A stretch of 64,000 nucleotides of DNA from Mauremys mutica (lineage: Eukaryota; Chordata; Testudines; Geoemydidae), in assembly GCF_020497125.1 (NCBI RefSeq), contig NC_059073.1:11739225-11803224 (forward strand), given 5' to 3'. The translations under genes were made by a program, and so were the position numbers. The notes below the pieces were generated by a model. The model did not search any database. It was not told the DNA's origin and worked only from the letters and a program-made list of their open reading frames with translations. Below, piece after piece: positions 15,951 through 28,830 of this stretch (its first letter is position 1; each line of letters opens with the position of its first letter).

Positions 15951-17660
15951 CTAAAGGGGAATTTCAGTTGACTGTAGTGGTGTTAGATCTTAGATCCGGG
16001 GGCTGCAGCCCCCGGATTGCAACATGTTCATATGTTACATCCAGTGGAAGGCAGTGGTGACGTATACATTCTAGCCACAACAGTTTATTATCCCCACCTG
16101 ACGCCAGCAGATTATCTGAGTTCACAGGCACAGAGGAAGGTAAACTCTCCTATGTCCATTACCCTATGCCTTTATATACTGGAAAAAATAATTTGTCTAC
16201 TACTAGACTAATGACTTCATTCTGCACCTTATTAAGATTGGGCTGCTCTCATGGCTGAGCTTTTGGTCTGGAGTTAGTGTGGTGGAGGAGGGTGTGCACA
16301 GTCGAATGGAAAGCAGGAAATGATTGCTGATTAAGATTCAGAACAGAGGCTTAGCATTGAGGAAGGGAGTAGGAGCCTAGAGCAAACAGTGACAAAAGTC
16401 TGACTCCCAATCATGCTGATTTGTATCAGTGGTTGAGAAGTCCTGACATTGGCTCTCACATCTTGATGGCCTCTCAGCTGCAAAATCTCCCAATTCCCCG
16501 ATCCTAATGCAACTAAAATCACTTAGATCAATAAGGGCTGCACCCACTTGTGCCAAGGCTGAATGTGGTCCGTGCAATGTAGACGCAATAAGGCCAATAG
16601 AGCTGCATGTCTCCCAATGGACCGTCACTCCCCCACTCACTCCAGTGGAATGTCCTCAGCTGCTTCTTTTTGAAGTCCATATGACTAAGGACTCGAGCTA
16701 AACCAATGTTTGTTTGTGTTCTGACAGGGCAGATAGAATCTGTTGCTCCACTCAGGATCATTTCATCATCCTGACATTGGTTATAGTGCATTGCCTCATT
16801 TCTTCCTTAGTCCCTTACCAGAAATGAATATTTAAAAATAACATTCCAAGGCTGTATTCATAAATAGGTAGAGTGGTATGAATATTTTAAGCACACCATT
16901 TGTAGCAGATAGTTGTTCTTACATGGAACTTCACTATAAATATACGGGCATCCGTATGTTCATGGGGTTTTGCAATGATCTTCATTCCCACTTGACTTTG
17001 CCTTTCCCCCCCCCCCCCCGCACGTTGTCTTTCTTAAATAAACCATTGGCAGTTACCATGGAAACACAGCTCTCTCTTTCTATAGCCCCCTCCCCATTTC
17101 TTTTTAGTAGGCTTGTAGAGGAAATCTATTCATATTTCCCTTTTGTTGCTCTGCCCCTCTTCCCGCTCACTCGGCAGGAGCAGAGGTGGTCTAGTGGCTA
17201 TAGCAACGCGAATCACATGCTACAGACCCAACAGTCATCCATGGGAATCAAGCCTGTGACCTTCAACGCCAAAATGGCAAGCCCACCACTTGAACTATCA
17301 AAGAACTCCTTCAGCATGGAGACAAGAGTAGGCTGCATACTCAGCGGGACCCGCTCCTAGAAGGAAACATGAAAACACACATATGCCACTGGGATCAACC
17401 ACTAAAGGGAGACATGCTCATGCAGACTCTCTCTCTCTAAATTCAGTTCACCAAATTATGGACCTAACAGCCCTTGTCATTAGGAAGGAGATAGTACTAC
17501 TGTCATCAGACCTCCCATCCACATATGGTTACAACCCTTCTATCTGGGCTTCAAACATTCATCTCTTTTTATGATAACCTGAAGAGGAAAAATGAGTTGT
17601 GCCCTCTTTTTGCTGATTTATGATGGATAAAGAAGGTCATATGATTTTTTCTACTTTTTA
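15951..17660. other. Unrecognised non-coding DNA
   Basis: No gene or confident repeat. A C-run lies at about 17007-17020. The stretch 'ggtggtctagtggctatagc' near 17187 resembles a tRNA-like SINE head, but no matching B box was found. Frames at 16878-17360 and around 16400-16800 have no recognisable similarity. Confidence 0.4.
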
Positions 17661-18290
17661 TAGAATCATAGAAGATTAGGGCTGGAAGAAACTTCAGGAG
17701 GTCATATAGTCCAACCGCCTGCTCAAAGCAGAACGAACCCCAACTAAATCATCCCAGCCAGGGCTTTGTCAAGTCGGGCCTTAAAAACCTCTTATGGATG
17801 GAGATTCACCACCTCCCTAGGTAACCCATTCCAGTGCTTCACCACCCTCCTAGTGAAATAGTGTTTCCTAATATCCAACCTAGACCTCCCCCACTGCAAC
17901 TTGAGACCATTACTCCTTGTTCTGTCATCTGCCACCACGGAGAACAGCTGAGCTCCATCTTCTTTGGAACCCCCCTTCAGGTACTTGAAGGCTGCTATCA
18001 AATCTCCCCTCACTCTTCTCTTTTTCAGATTAAATAAGCCCAGCTACCTCAGCCTCTCCTCATAAGTCATGTGCCCCAGCACTCTAATCATTTTCATTGC
18101 CCTCCAATGGACTCTCTCCAATTTGTCCACATCCTAGTGGGGGGCCCAAAACTGGATACAATACTCCAGATGTGGCCTAACCAGTGCTGAATAGAGGGGA
18201 ATAATCACTTCTCTCAATCAGCTGGCAATGCTCCTACTAATGCAGCCCAATATGCCATTAGCCTTCTTGGCAACAAGGGCACACTGTTGA
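17661..18290 (-). mobile_element. CR1 LINE 3' end, minus strand
   Basis: Starts on the plus strand with 'atagaatcatagaagatt' and continues through reversed ORF2 sequence ('ccaacctagacctccccc', 'cctccaatggactctctcca') to 'acactgttgact'. Same family and orientation as 3863-4285 but longer. Frames are broken. Confidence 0.85.
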
Positions 18291-18959
18291 CTTGTTGGGT
18301 AGAAAAGGTTTGATTTATTAAGTGTACATAGTCGCCATTTTGGATTGGTAAAAGGACAACCTGTCCTCCATCTTAGCATCCCTTCTCCTTCAACTTTTGG
18401 CACTCTTTTTGAGTTTGGCGGTAAAGCAAGGAAAAGGTGGGAAAGGTAGTGTCTCATGGCAGTAGAATCTGACTAGCAACAGAGAACACATATAAGGGAC
18501 TGTCACCCTCTGAGGGGCTCTCTGTGTCTCTGGATGCTGTGAAAGCAGGTCATCCCAGTGAGGCATAGATGCCCTCCCACCGTGTACCAGTCCTGCTATT
18601 AGCTAGACCCCTGAGAGGTTAGGATTTGAGGTGAACCAATAACATCTACCAAGGTTTCCTTAACTTGCCTCCACTCACCTGTTCCATCATCATGTGAGCT
18701 AGCATTCAAATTCAGCATGCAGGATGACAAGATAAAGAATAGGAGACAGAAGACACCATACTGAAGATTTACTTACCTGTCACTGAAGTTCCTGAGGTCC
18801 AGTTCCTGTTGTTTTCCTGTTCCTGGCACCTATCCCTGAGATCCTGGTTCCCGTCTGTGTTCCTGTTCCTGTTCAGTGTCTGCAAGATATGGTATAGTCC
18901 TTCTTGTTTAGTCCTGGGTACCTCATTGTGTTTAGTGTTTGGGGTTCTGGGATTCACCC
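18291..18959. other. Unclassified DNA between CR1 and an LTR
   Basis: No gene. A locally repetitive stretch of 'gttcctg' units occurs at about 18790-18880. May be part of an unrecognised repeat. Confidence 0.4.
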
Positions 18960-19592
18960 TGTAGTGGGGCAAACTGCCCCACTCCCTGAGAGTGTGGGCT
19001 ACAGCAGGCCAGGGCACCTGCTCAGACAGGGAGCCAATTAAAGAAGGGCTTATTGTGAGCCAATCAGGGCCCAGTTTGGAGACAGCCAATCAGGGCCAGG
19101 CTCAGCCCTATAAGAAGGCTGCCCAGGAGAGGCACAGTCAGTCTGTCCCAGGCCTTTAAGAGGAGAAGGTCAGTCTCCAAGGGTGGAGACTAGCACCGTG
19201 GACAGCGCAGTGCTGGCCAGGGCTCGGGGAGGCTAGAGAGCTTGAGCCCATAGCCGCCAGGCTGCAGGCCCTGAAGGGAAGGGCCTAGCGGGTGCAAGGG
19301 GCCATAGGGGAAGCGGCCCAGGGAAGCAGACAGAAGAGAGGGGAGAAGGAGGACAGTGAGGCTGCTGCCAGAGGGTCCCTGGGCCAAGACCCAGAGTAGA
19401 GGGTGGGCCTGGGTCCCCCCCTTCACCCCTTGCAGTATACCCAGCCATTGGCCGTAGGGAGTGGCCATTGTACTACGCCAGATCCCTGACAAGAGGGATT
19501 AGACTCAGAGGGTGGTTGGACATAGTGGCTGAGGTGTAGGACTGCTGATCACCGACCCCCGGAAGGGGGTGCAGATGGACTAAGGGGCACTG
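18960..19592 (+). mobile_element. LTR of an endogenous retrovirus-like element, plus strand
   Basis: Opens TGTAGTGGGGCAAACTGCC and has two CCAATCAGGGCC repeats (19057-19068 and 19086-19097), then CCTATAAGAAGG near 19108, a classic LTR promoter arrangement. CR1 sequence begins at about 19593. No internal region or second LTR was seen. It appears to be the family seen reversed at 1228-1868. Confidence 0.6.
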
Positions 19593-20145
19593 ACCTTGTC
19601 TGTGAAGACAGGCAAAAAAAGCATTGAGTGCATTAGCTTTTTCCACATCCTCGGTCACTAGGTTGCCTCCCCCATTCTGTAAGGGCCCCACACTTTCCTT
19701 GACTTTCTTCTTGTTGCTAACATACCTGTAGAAACCCTTCTTGTTACTCTTAACATCCCTTGCTAGCTGCAACTCCAAGTGCGATTTGGCCTTCCTGATT
19801 TCACTCCTGCATGCCTGAGCAATATTTTTATACTCCTCCCTAGTCATCTGTCCAAATTTCCACTTCTTGTAAGCTTTCTTTTTGAGTTTAAGCTCACTGA
19901 AGATTTCACTGTTAAGCCAAGCTGGCCGCCTGCCATATTTGCTATTCTTTCTGCACTTTGGGATGGTTTGTTCCTGCAACCTCAATAAGGATTCTTTAAA
20001 ATACAGCCAGCTCTCCTGGATTCCTTTCGCCCTCATGTTATTCTCCCAGGGGATCCTGCCCATTAGTTCCCTGAGGGAGTCAAAGTCTGCTTTTCTGAAG
20101 TCCAGGGTCTGTATTCTGCTGCTCTCCTTTCTTCCTTGCACATCT
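19593..20145 (-). pseudogene. CR1 LINE ORF2 fragment (endonuclease/reverse transcriptase linker)
   Basis: A 222-codon frame on the minus strand (from 20141) includes PAWLNSEIFSELKLKKKAYK, 'REEYKNIAQACRSEIRKAK' and 'KGFYRYVSNKKK', hallmarks of the CR1 segment between endonuclease and reverse transcriptase. It runs out of CR1 sequence at about 19593 and is truncated at both ends. Confidence 0.88.
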
Positions 20146-22540
20146 TACACCCACAGGGTCTGTTTACACTACAACTTCAGCCATGTTGGTGGACCCAGTT
20201 ACAATATGGCCCTTTCCTGACCTGGTTAAGCCACCATTCCACACCGTGGTACGTGCAGGAATTTAATCATTTTCTCAGACAATGCTAAAGCCTTGGACTG
20301 GCCTGTTTACATGGCAAAATGGGATTGAACTTTAACTGGGTTAGAGGACCGCTGCAATGGAACCAGGTCGTCTGATGTTGTGTAGTTGGACCTTTATACA
20401 GTACTTCTCTCCCAGGGCCACATGCATGTATAACTTTCCAGATCTGGATGCAGTCTCTGTTCAGGGCTCCCAGTTCCTGATGGCCTGAATTTGCCCCTGG
20501 GTAACAATACTTGGGTAATAAGTGAAGCATACAACCATGGTGTTGATGTGCATGGGAAGAAGAAAAGTGGTACCACACGGGAGTGAATTTCAGTTTCATT
20601 TGTGTGCAGAATGCAGTCCAGTTAGTCAGTCTTTAAGTGAATTTCAGACATTGATCCTATATATCCTTTGACTCTTTAAAAGCACAGGCTGCAGTTTTTA
20701 CCTTTTGTGAGAAGGAAATACTAATACAGAAAAAATCTGAATCTGAGTTTTTGTTGGTCTTGTTTTCTCTCCAGCTCACTCAGAAAGAAAGAGCATCCCC
20801 AGCCACTCAGTGTTGCAGACGCTATTGAAGACTTTTCTGCAAGTTCAAGAAATCCAACATCTCCATGAGACCAAGTGGGTTTGTTGCTGGGTGGACCTCT
20901 GTGCTGAGAAAGACAATTAAAAACAATCATTTACTTTTTGTAATTCTGGAGGAACCAAGTGAATCAATTGTGCAGTTGTTATCTTCTACCCATTAGTGTC
21001 CATTTCAGGAGCTGCACAACCTAAACTGATACCTGCTCATTTCTATCAATAGACTTTTTCATACTGTTCAGATTGCAGGTGAGGCAATGTAGGAAAAGAT
21101 GCTACAATAACTGGTGCTTCATCAGTGGTATTGCTTATTAACCAGGACACTGATGTGAAACAAAATGGTGAAACCTCAGACACTGATGTGAAACCCGTAG
21201 TGCAAGACTGAAGTCTCTAGCTGGTTGTGAGAAGGACACTAGTGGTGTTGACCAGCTCTGTGTGGTGTTTAGCAGTTTAGATCCAAAGGAGTCTTTTTTG
21301 TTTCAGTTCTTATGGGGGTCTAACTTTTTACCCCCTGAGGCTCATTTTAGTTTCTGGGTTTGAACAACCCTCAAATCTAAAGTGAAACCCTGCTGAAACC
21401 ACCATTTTCCCCCTTACATCTTCAAGACTATGAGAAACTGCCAAGCTGTATCTAGTTTCCACCTGCAACCATAAATTGTAGTCTCCTTAGCTCTTTGACC
21501 CCACAATTGACCAAAATGGAAATGCAGGATCACTTGGAACTCAGGGAAGGTTCTCTAAAGGTTCACAAACCTCAATGAATTAGACTTAAGTTTGGGATTT
21601 GTAGTTAAACCTACTGCCTGGTCACAAAAATGTCACCTGACTCTAATGACAGCCTAAAGGAAAGTACTAAAAGCAGAGTGTCTGTCTTGGTTCTCTAATA
21701 GTATGTGGAGCTCAGGAGAGAATCTGGTCTGTAATTGGAAGGTGAGAAGGAGGCATCGGTGCTGGGACAGTAATACTAAAAGATATTAGGAAGCAATCTC
21801 TGTTCTTTCCAGTCCTGGAGAAGTGGCTTTTGTAGCAACTTTTTGTAAGTTAACAGTAGAAATGCATCATCACTTTTCTGCAGAAGCAGTGAGAGGTATT
21901 GTCAGCTGTGACACAAAATAGAATCATTATTTCCATTGATTCAGTGTGGCGGCATCCTAGGTGAAAGAGCTTGAATTTTGCTGAAATGAAAATCATTATG
22001 GTAGAGCAAGGAAGGATCAAAAAAAAGAGGAAAGATTAGGGACCAGAAATTGTGACAAAGCAGGTGTGTGAGAATCCTTTCAAGAGTGTAAAACCCTCCC
22101 TCTAAACTTAGCTACTGCAGAAAGAGCCTCTGCTTCTGTGTATAGATATGAACTAGCACAGTGCTGAACACTGTAGTCCCAATCCATTGAAGGATTTAGG
22201 CATGTGCTTATCTTTAAGAATGTGAGTAGTCCCATTGACTAGAGGGATAGAGCCCTATAAGGTTAGTAATTTCAGCATGGTTACAATGATCCCAAATTGC
22301 TTTTCAGTGCATTATGCTGAAAAGGACATTACATGATGCTGAAATGCAAGGAGATTGTCAATATTTGTGCTGAATAATCCCTCCAAATCCAGGAAATTAC
22401 AGTTAGCGTAGATCCCACTTGATCCTCTTAAGGCAGTGACCCAAATGTGGAAACATTTCTCTAAACTAATGTGAGTTTTCTAAACTAGATAGAAGTCTGG
22501 CAGGTCTAGAGTGGCTATGGGATATGGACCAGATTTAGGG
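20146..22540. other. Unrecognised non-coding DNA
   Basis: A possible decayed MITE (gtctgtttacactacaac near 20158) opens the interval. Otherwise it is AT-rich, without long frames, and no named repeat was recognised. Confidence 0.4.
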
Positions 22541-23594
22541 CAGCTAGATGTACTGTTTTTAAAGGGACAGTCCCATATTTAAGCCCTCTTGCAAGTGTCC
22601 CGACTTTTTCTTAAAAACAGACAAATTGTCCCATGTTTTCTGTCTCCTCCACATCAGTACTGGTGGGTCCTGCTGCTGGCCAGATCCCTGCTCGCCAGCT
22701 GCCCTCCCACCAGCAGTGAGTGCTGGGGGGAGAGTGTCCAGTGGCTGATGATGGGAGTGGGTGTGCAAGGCTGGTGGTGAGGCAAAGATGCAGAGCGTGG
22801 AGCCAGCCACTCTCCCTGCTGGTCCATCAGTGCAGCCCCCCACTGCGTGCTGGCTCTCAGCCAGCAGGGCTCTGCTCCCCCATCCCATTTCTGGCTGGCA
22901 CTAGCTGCGTCGTTCTGCGAGCTGCGATGATTTGTGAGTGCAGGCAGGCGCCAGGTGGTGGCCGGTTACATGTCGCCTCTGCTGCCCATCCATCGGCCCT
23001 TTACATCATCCCCCTCTCACTGACCTCTCCCTGCTTTGCCTGTTTGCCCTGCCCCACCCCCAACCCACTGCTCCTCCATATCCCCCCTCTCCTCCCCCCG
23101 GTGGGGCGCATCCTGCTCCTAGCGGAGAAGTCGGATCACTCAGCTCACCAACAGCCTGGCTGGCAGGCTCCTTCCTTCCCCCACTGCCTCTGGCCGGCAG
23201 ACTCCTTCCTTCCCCCACTGCCTCTGGCAGAGCTGGCATCCCAGGAAAGCCCAAGACCCTCCAGCCTGGGCCACTGGTCAGGAGGAGCCGAGCCCTGCGT
23301 GTTCCATAGCCCCGCACACAGCGCTGGCATGGGGACACCTCTCTGCCCCTCAGCTAAGCTCTGGAGTGGCGGGCGAGGGGCGGGGGGAAGCAATTTCCAG
23401 CCTTTTCATACCCTGAACCTGCAGGCTCCACAGCAGCCCCTGGGGCAGGGGCTCAGCACACTCTTCACAGCCCACCCCTGCCCTGGGTCCTGGCAGTGAC
23501 TGCGGGACTCTCTGTCCCCTAGGCACCCTCACCTGCTGATCCACCTCCCCGGCTGAGTTCACAGAAGCCCCTGCAGTCAGGTTAAAGGTAATAA
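22541..23594. other. GC-rich stretch, probably repeat-derived
   Basis: Begins 'ctgtttttaaagggacagtc', like the ends of a common turtle hAT family, and continues GC-rich. Contains a local repeat (ccttccttcccccactgcctctgg at about 23170 and 23206). Long open frames on both strands, the largest 259 codons at 22720-23499, are low-complexity and lack any recognisable domain. Confidence 0.45.
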
Positions 23595-23776
23595 TTGGAG
23601 ATATACCAATCTCCTAGAACTGGAAGGGACCTTGAAAGGTCATCAAGTCCAGCCTCCCTGCCTTCACTAGCAAGACCAATTTTTGCCCCAGATCCCTAAG
23701 TGACCTCTTCAAGGATTGAGCTCACAACCCTGGGCTTAGCAGGCCAATGCTCAAACCACTGAGCTATCCCTCCCTG
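23595..23776 (-). mobile_element. Cry-type tRNA-derived SINE, minus strand
   Basis: On the minus strand it reads from 'agggagggatagctcagtgg' (tRNA-like A box) through the B box (gagctcaatcc) to a tail with 'ggtcccttccagttctagga', which resembles the CR1 3' end that supplies the retrotransposition machinery. This SINE family is diagnostic of hidden-necked turtles. Confidence 0.85.
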
Positions 23777-23964
23777 GGCCTTGGTACACAATGCAGCCTT
23801 AGGGCTTAACTCCTTCCTGCCCATGCTGTAGCCAGGGAAACAGGAGGCTGCTGGGTTATGTCGGTGGCCAGCAGCAGCCTGGAGGTGTTAGCTGCCTTTC
23901 AGCTGCCTTTCCTGCTTCCAGCCACGTGGGAGGCGGGGGCAGGAGGGGAGGGAGGCAGAGAGAG

Positions 23965-24086
23965 TAGGGTGAGCAGATGTCCCGATTTTATAGGAACAGT
24001 CCTGATATTTGGGATTTTATCTTATATTGGCGCCTATTACCTCCCACCCCATCCCGATTTTTCACACTTGCTGTCTGGTCACTCTA
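23965..24086. mobile_element. Short hAT MITE
   Basis: Ends tagggtgagcagatg and ctggtcactcta are inverted repeats. Same family as 29533-29655. The flanks are GA-rich (agagagag versus ggagagaa), so the duplication is only approximate here. Confidence 0.75.
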
Positions 24087-26440
24087 GGAGAGAAGAAGAG
24101 ATGAGCTCTGCAAAGACACGGGCCAAGTCATCCATCTCCTCCTCGCCTGTGGTGGAAATAGTTCCCGTCCCTTCCCCGCTGAAAGTCTGCTGCTGGCCAC
24201 ATTCTGGTGTGAACCCTGGCGGAGATCTGTGGGAGGGGGAGGTGCATACGACCCCTCCCGTGTGAACCCTAATGCCTTAAAGATAAGAAGGTAAATAAAA
24301 AGAATCCAACTACGCAGTATTTCTTTTTAATAGGGGACTCAGTCAACTTGATGTTAATTTGAATGTTTGTACTTCATAGTCCTAACTGATTGCCATTGAA
24401 CTCACTTGAATACAAGTAATTTTACCAGGTATCCCATATTCAACATAGGGAAATATGGTTGGCCTACACAGTCTGGTCAAGAGACCTGAAGATGTTACCG
24501 AAGTCGGTTTTGTACCAGTGTCAGGTTTATCTGGGGCCTCTGTCCAGTCCAAAAAAGACAGCGTTCACCTTGCACAAAGCACCACCACAATTGGCACTAA
24601 TTTGCACGCTCAGTGGGGAAGCACTGAAACATGGAAAGCGAATACCATCTCCTTCATGAAGAAAGAACCAGGTCAGGTTTGTAGCACTTACTGGGGAAGT
24701 ATGGTAAAGCTTGCTCCAGCAGAAATGAGTCCAATAAAAGTCCACCCACCTTGTCTCTCTAACATCCTGGGACTGACATGGCTACAACAATAACGCAATG
24801 TAGTGGTTTGCGGCAAAGAAAAAACAGAACAAAATAATAAATGTACATTGAGAATTAAATTCTGCCCTCAGTTCCATTGAAGGTAATGGCGTTAAACTAG
24901 TGTAACGGTGGTGCGATCTAGCCAAAAATATTTTACCAACTATAGTGGCTGGGCTGGCAAGCTTTTTCCTTTGTGTTTGTTTTTGTTCCCTTTGTTGTTG
25001 TTCCTGTTTCCTTCTCTCTCTTTTTTAAAGGAAATAGTTGATGTTTGTATATGGTTTTAGCAGCCAATCCTTGTGCATCCAGTGATGTCAAAAGAGAGGT
25101 AAGTCAACAGAACTTTTATCTGAGTAAGACTGGCAGAATCAAGCCTGTGAACACCAAAAGCAATTTACTTACTATTTAATAAAAACAACAGTCATTCCAC
25201 CCACAGCCTCGTTCCTATTTCACTTAGAGTTTGTCCTCACTTTGAGGAGGTAGGAGGGAGTTAGCAGGTTTGCTGTGTATCTTAAAGGTGAAAGGAAAGG
25301 AAAGGCCCAAGGAGAAAATATGGAAGTATACCCTTTATTGGCTTTGTATGATGCATAAAGAAGTCCTGAAAGGTATTTTCAAAGGTTTTTTTCCTTTCTT
25401 TCTTTTTTTTTTTAAACCATGGAAATATTAGGCTTGTCATGTCTGGTTTTGCCTGAGGACTTGTTTGGGCTATTCTTCACCTAAGCCTTTGGGGTCAGTT
25501 TTCAGCCCCATCCTGGGCTCATTATTCCTTATGTTTGACTTGCATTCTCTTTCTCAGGAACCCAGGCCCACCGTCTACTCTAGGTTCTGGCCTGGACCTG
25601 AGTACTAAGCACAGGGTGATGAGAGATGGCGGAAGCCGGTGCTATTTTCATGGGCTGCTTCCTACCTCTAAGCCTCCTTGTGGTGCTTCCCATAGCCTGT
25701 CTTTAACACAGCCTCCATTATCTGCTGAACTAATAAGTCTTCCACCCCTCTTGGGCTCCACTCAAGTGCTTTTACTGGCCCTACCTCAGGGTCACCTCTA
25801 CAGGAGCCTGACCTGCTTCCTGTGGGTTTCCGTCCACAGGAAAATCCTGTCTCCTCTGCAGTCGCAGGCAGGCTCTCTCTCTCTCTGTCTCTGTCTCCTC
25901 AGTTCTCCCTGGTTCCTTATAAGGGCCAGGGGCCTAATGATCCTTACCTAACTCCACTCCCTCTGGGCAGAAGGCAATCAATCAATCAATCAATCACAAG
26001 TGCACTAACTGGGAGTAAACTCCATCACAGCCCCCCAAAGGGTTCTATACAGTCAGAATAAAAATCATTTCCTTTCTCAATTAATCTGGTTTCACTTGCG
26101 TGGTACCCCTGTTATCATAATCCTACCAGTTCTCCCATCATTGATAGGGTCTTCCAGGGTACACCAGGTTTGAACTTCCAATATGGAAAAAAAAAAAAAA
26201 AAACCAAGTCTCCCCAACCTTTCAGGATTTAGTGACATATAATAAACAAAGCAAAAAAGAACACTCATCTTTACTGTTTTTACTTTGCAGGTCACCTGCA
26301 AGGCACAAACAGCAAAACTGTAATGCTTGTGTAGCCACGATATGTCAGTCAAGTAACTCACATAAAATAAAGGAAATGGAATTACACATGCTCTGGCCCG
26401 AGGCCATGAGGTTCAGAGAGCCTTCGGCAAGGTAGGAACT
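24087..26440. other. Unrecognised DNA with simple repeats
   Basis: A degenerate repeat ending 'ctctaacatcctgggactga' lies at about 24460-24795 and may be related to the palindromic family at 35521-35785. A T-run is at 25401-25413, a CT-rich tract near 25875-25898, an (AATC)n run at 25976-25997 and an A-run of about 18 at 26185-26203. No gene. Confidence 0.45.
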
Positions 26441-26445
26441 CTAAA

Positions 26446-27460
26446 CAATGGGGAGGGCACTTAGCATCTATCATCTAGCCTGCTGCAACACAGACCCAGG
26501 GTCCGGGCCACACCCCTGCACCCCGCCACAGGCTTTAAGTGAAAATGGCTCTGCAGGTTACCTGATTCCAGCACCCAGACACCCAGTTCCCAATGGGATC
26601 CAGACTCCAAATAAATCCATTTTACTCTGCATAAAGCTTATACAGGGTAAACTCATAAATTGTCCATCCGCCCTCTATAACACTGAGAGAGAGAGAGATG
26701 CACAGCTGTTTGGTCTCCCAGGTATTAATCACTTATTCTGGGTTTATTGATAAACAAAAATGATTTTATTTAGTATTTAAGTGGTTTCAAGTAATAACAG
26801 ACAGAACAAAGTAAGTCACAAATCAAAATAAAACAAAACATGCAAGTCTAAGCCTAATACATGAAGAAACTGATGACAGGTAATATCTCATCCTCAGAGA
26901 TGTTCCAATAAGCTTCTTTCACAGACTAGACTCCTTCCTAGTCTGGGCCCAATCCTTTCCCCTGGTACAGTCCTTGTTAGTTCCAGAAGACATCTGAGGT
27001 GGCTGGGACTTCTCCTTGTCCTGCTCCACCCCCTTTTATAGCTTTGGCCCAAGCCGGGAATCCTTTGTCTCTCTGGGTCCCCACCCCTCCTTCTAAATGG
27101 AAAAGCACCAGGTTTAAGATGGATTCCAGTATCAGGTGACATGTTCACATGTCCTGTGAGACCCCAGCCTCCATTCTTCCAGGGCTAGCCCACAAGTACC
27201 CAGGAAGGGTTGCAAGTAAACAGAGCCATTTACAGGTGATTGATTCTGAAGCACCCTTAATGGCTTCCATTTAATGTTTACATCAGTAATACAAGTGTAT
27301 ATCTTATTACCCTAATTCTAGACACAGAAATAATACATGCAAACAAATAAGATGAACACACTCAGTAGATCATAAGCTTTGTAATGATACCTTACAAGAG
27401 ACATTTTGCATGAAGCATATTCCAGTTACATCATATTCAAACTCGTAGTGCAACGTCACA
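26446..27460 (-). mobile_element. Solo LTR, minus strand
   Basis: On the minus strand it opens TGTGACGTTGCAC at 27460, has TATAAAAGGGG (plus-strand 27030-27040) and AATAAA about 290 bp further (plus-strand 26743-26748), a plausible LTR promoter-to-poly(A) spacing. The 26446 end is approximate and no target duplication was confirmed. No internal coding region is attached. Confidence 0.55.
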
Positions 27461-27699
27461 ACTACAATCACACCTTCATTTGCTGTGTGGACAAACCCTC
27501 AGTTTCCTCATCTGTAAAACTCAATACCAGCAAGGTCTTGTGAGGCTTAGTTCATTAATGCTTTCAGAAGTTAAAAGTATGCTCAGGGATTTCTGTTTTA
27601 GAAGACAAAGTTTCAGTGTCTTTCACCAAAGAAGAAAGATGGTCTTGAGATTAAAGCATATCTCTGGGACTCCTGAGAACTAGTTTAATCTGTTTACAT

Positions 27700-27930
27700 T
27701 AAATAATAGAAAAAAACTTTCTAACTATAAGGTTAGTTAAGTACTAAAATAGACATTCAAGGGAGGTTGTGGAATCCGTGTCATTGGAGGTTTTTCAGAA
27801 CAAACATCTGTCAAGGATGGTCTCTAGGTATACTTGGTCCTGCCGGCCTTAGCGTGGGGGCGAGGGGGGGGGTAGACTAGATGACCTCTTGAGGTCCCTT
27901 ACAATCCTACTTTTCTATGAGTCTATTAAT
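27700..27930 (+). mobile_element. CR1-type LINE 3' end
   Basis: Shows 'ttgtggaatccgtgtcattg', 'gtagactagatgacctcttg' and 'aggtcccttacaatcc', the plus-strand 3' terminus of a CR1 element. Interrupted by a G-run near 27865. Confidence 0.75.
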
Positions 27931-27934
27931 AGAT

Positions 27935-28080
27935 TCACTACAGATTTTCTGTGTGACTTTAGGCAAGGTGCTTAATCCATCTCTGTTCCTCATATCGTCT
28001 CTGTAAAAAGGAGACCATAATACTTCTTTAATGTCTGTGAGGCACTCAGATGCTATAGTAATGAGTGCCATAAAAAAACC
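27935..28080 (+). repeat. MIR-like SINE fragment
   Basis: Contains the MIR core pattern 'tgtgactttaggcaaggtgc' followed by 'cctcatatcgtctctgtaaa' and a 3' region with 'gaggcactcagatgctatag'. Confidence 0.6.
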
Positions 28081-28299
28081 TATCAATCAAAAATAAATTG
28101 AGAGAGGCAGCTCGTGCTAAAGACAAGTGCTCTGTTCTCATTCCTTCAACTTTATGATATATATATCGCACCCTAGATACACATGGTGATTTATAATAAT
28201 AAAGTAACATATTGACAGCCCAAGACAAGACCCCTGCCCTGAACAGCTAAGTATTTGCAGCTTTTAAATCACGCACGTCTCCGGGGCAGTGACCACTGA

Positions 28300-28830
28300 T
28301 GTAATGTCATTCCATCTAGAGTTTATCTGGTTTTGCTACCGTGAGTTGCACCATATTCAATTTATTATTTATATTGCTTAGGAAATTCCCCAGTCTTCTA
28401 CTGAGTTCAGCAACAGCATTTGGCTTTGTACCCACTACAGCACTCAATTCCGCAAATTGGCTATGCACTGTGTGAAGAAATATTTCCATATGCTTGTCCC
28501 AAATTAATCCGCTGTTAATTTCAAGTAGCTCATTATTGTAGAATTATGGGGATGGTATAAGCAGGAAAGGATTTTTCTGTTTTTACGTCATCCTTTCGAA
28601 TCTTAAACACATCACTCAAGTGACTCTTCTTCATATTTTAATTCTTTTCCTTCCCATGCTAATTGATCCTAGGTTTTGGAATCTCTCACAGTATGAAAAT
28701 ACCTCTAATCATCTTTGTTGTACTTCTCTGAACCTTTCAGCTCAGTTTAAAGTGACTTGACCACTGTACTCCAGAGGAAAGATAGATCATTGTTTGATGT
28801 CAGGTCATTATAACAGTGTACAAATCCTCA
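28300..28830 (-). mobile_element. Old degraded CR1/L3-like LINE, minus strand
   Basis: The plus strand holds 'gttgtacttctctgaacctt' and 'ctgtactccagaggaaagat', reversed and heavily decayed forms of the CR1 end of the reverse transcriptase. No frame survives. Confidence 0.4.

Noticed and set aside
22720..23499. 259-codon open frame on the plus strand
   Set aside because: GC-rich low-complexity translation, overlapping equally long frames on the other strand, no domain and adjacent to repeats.
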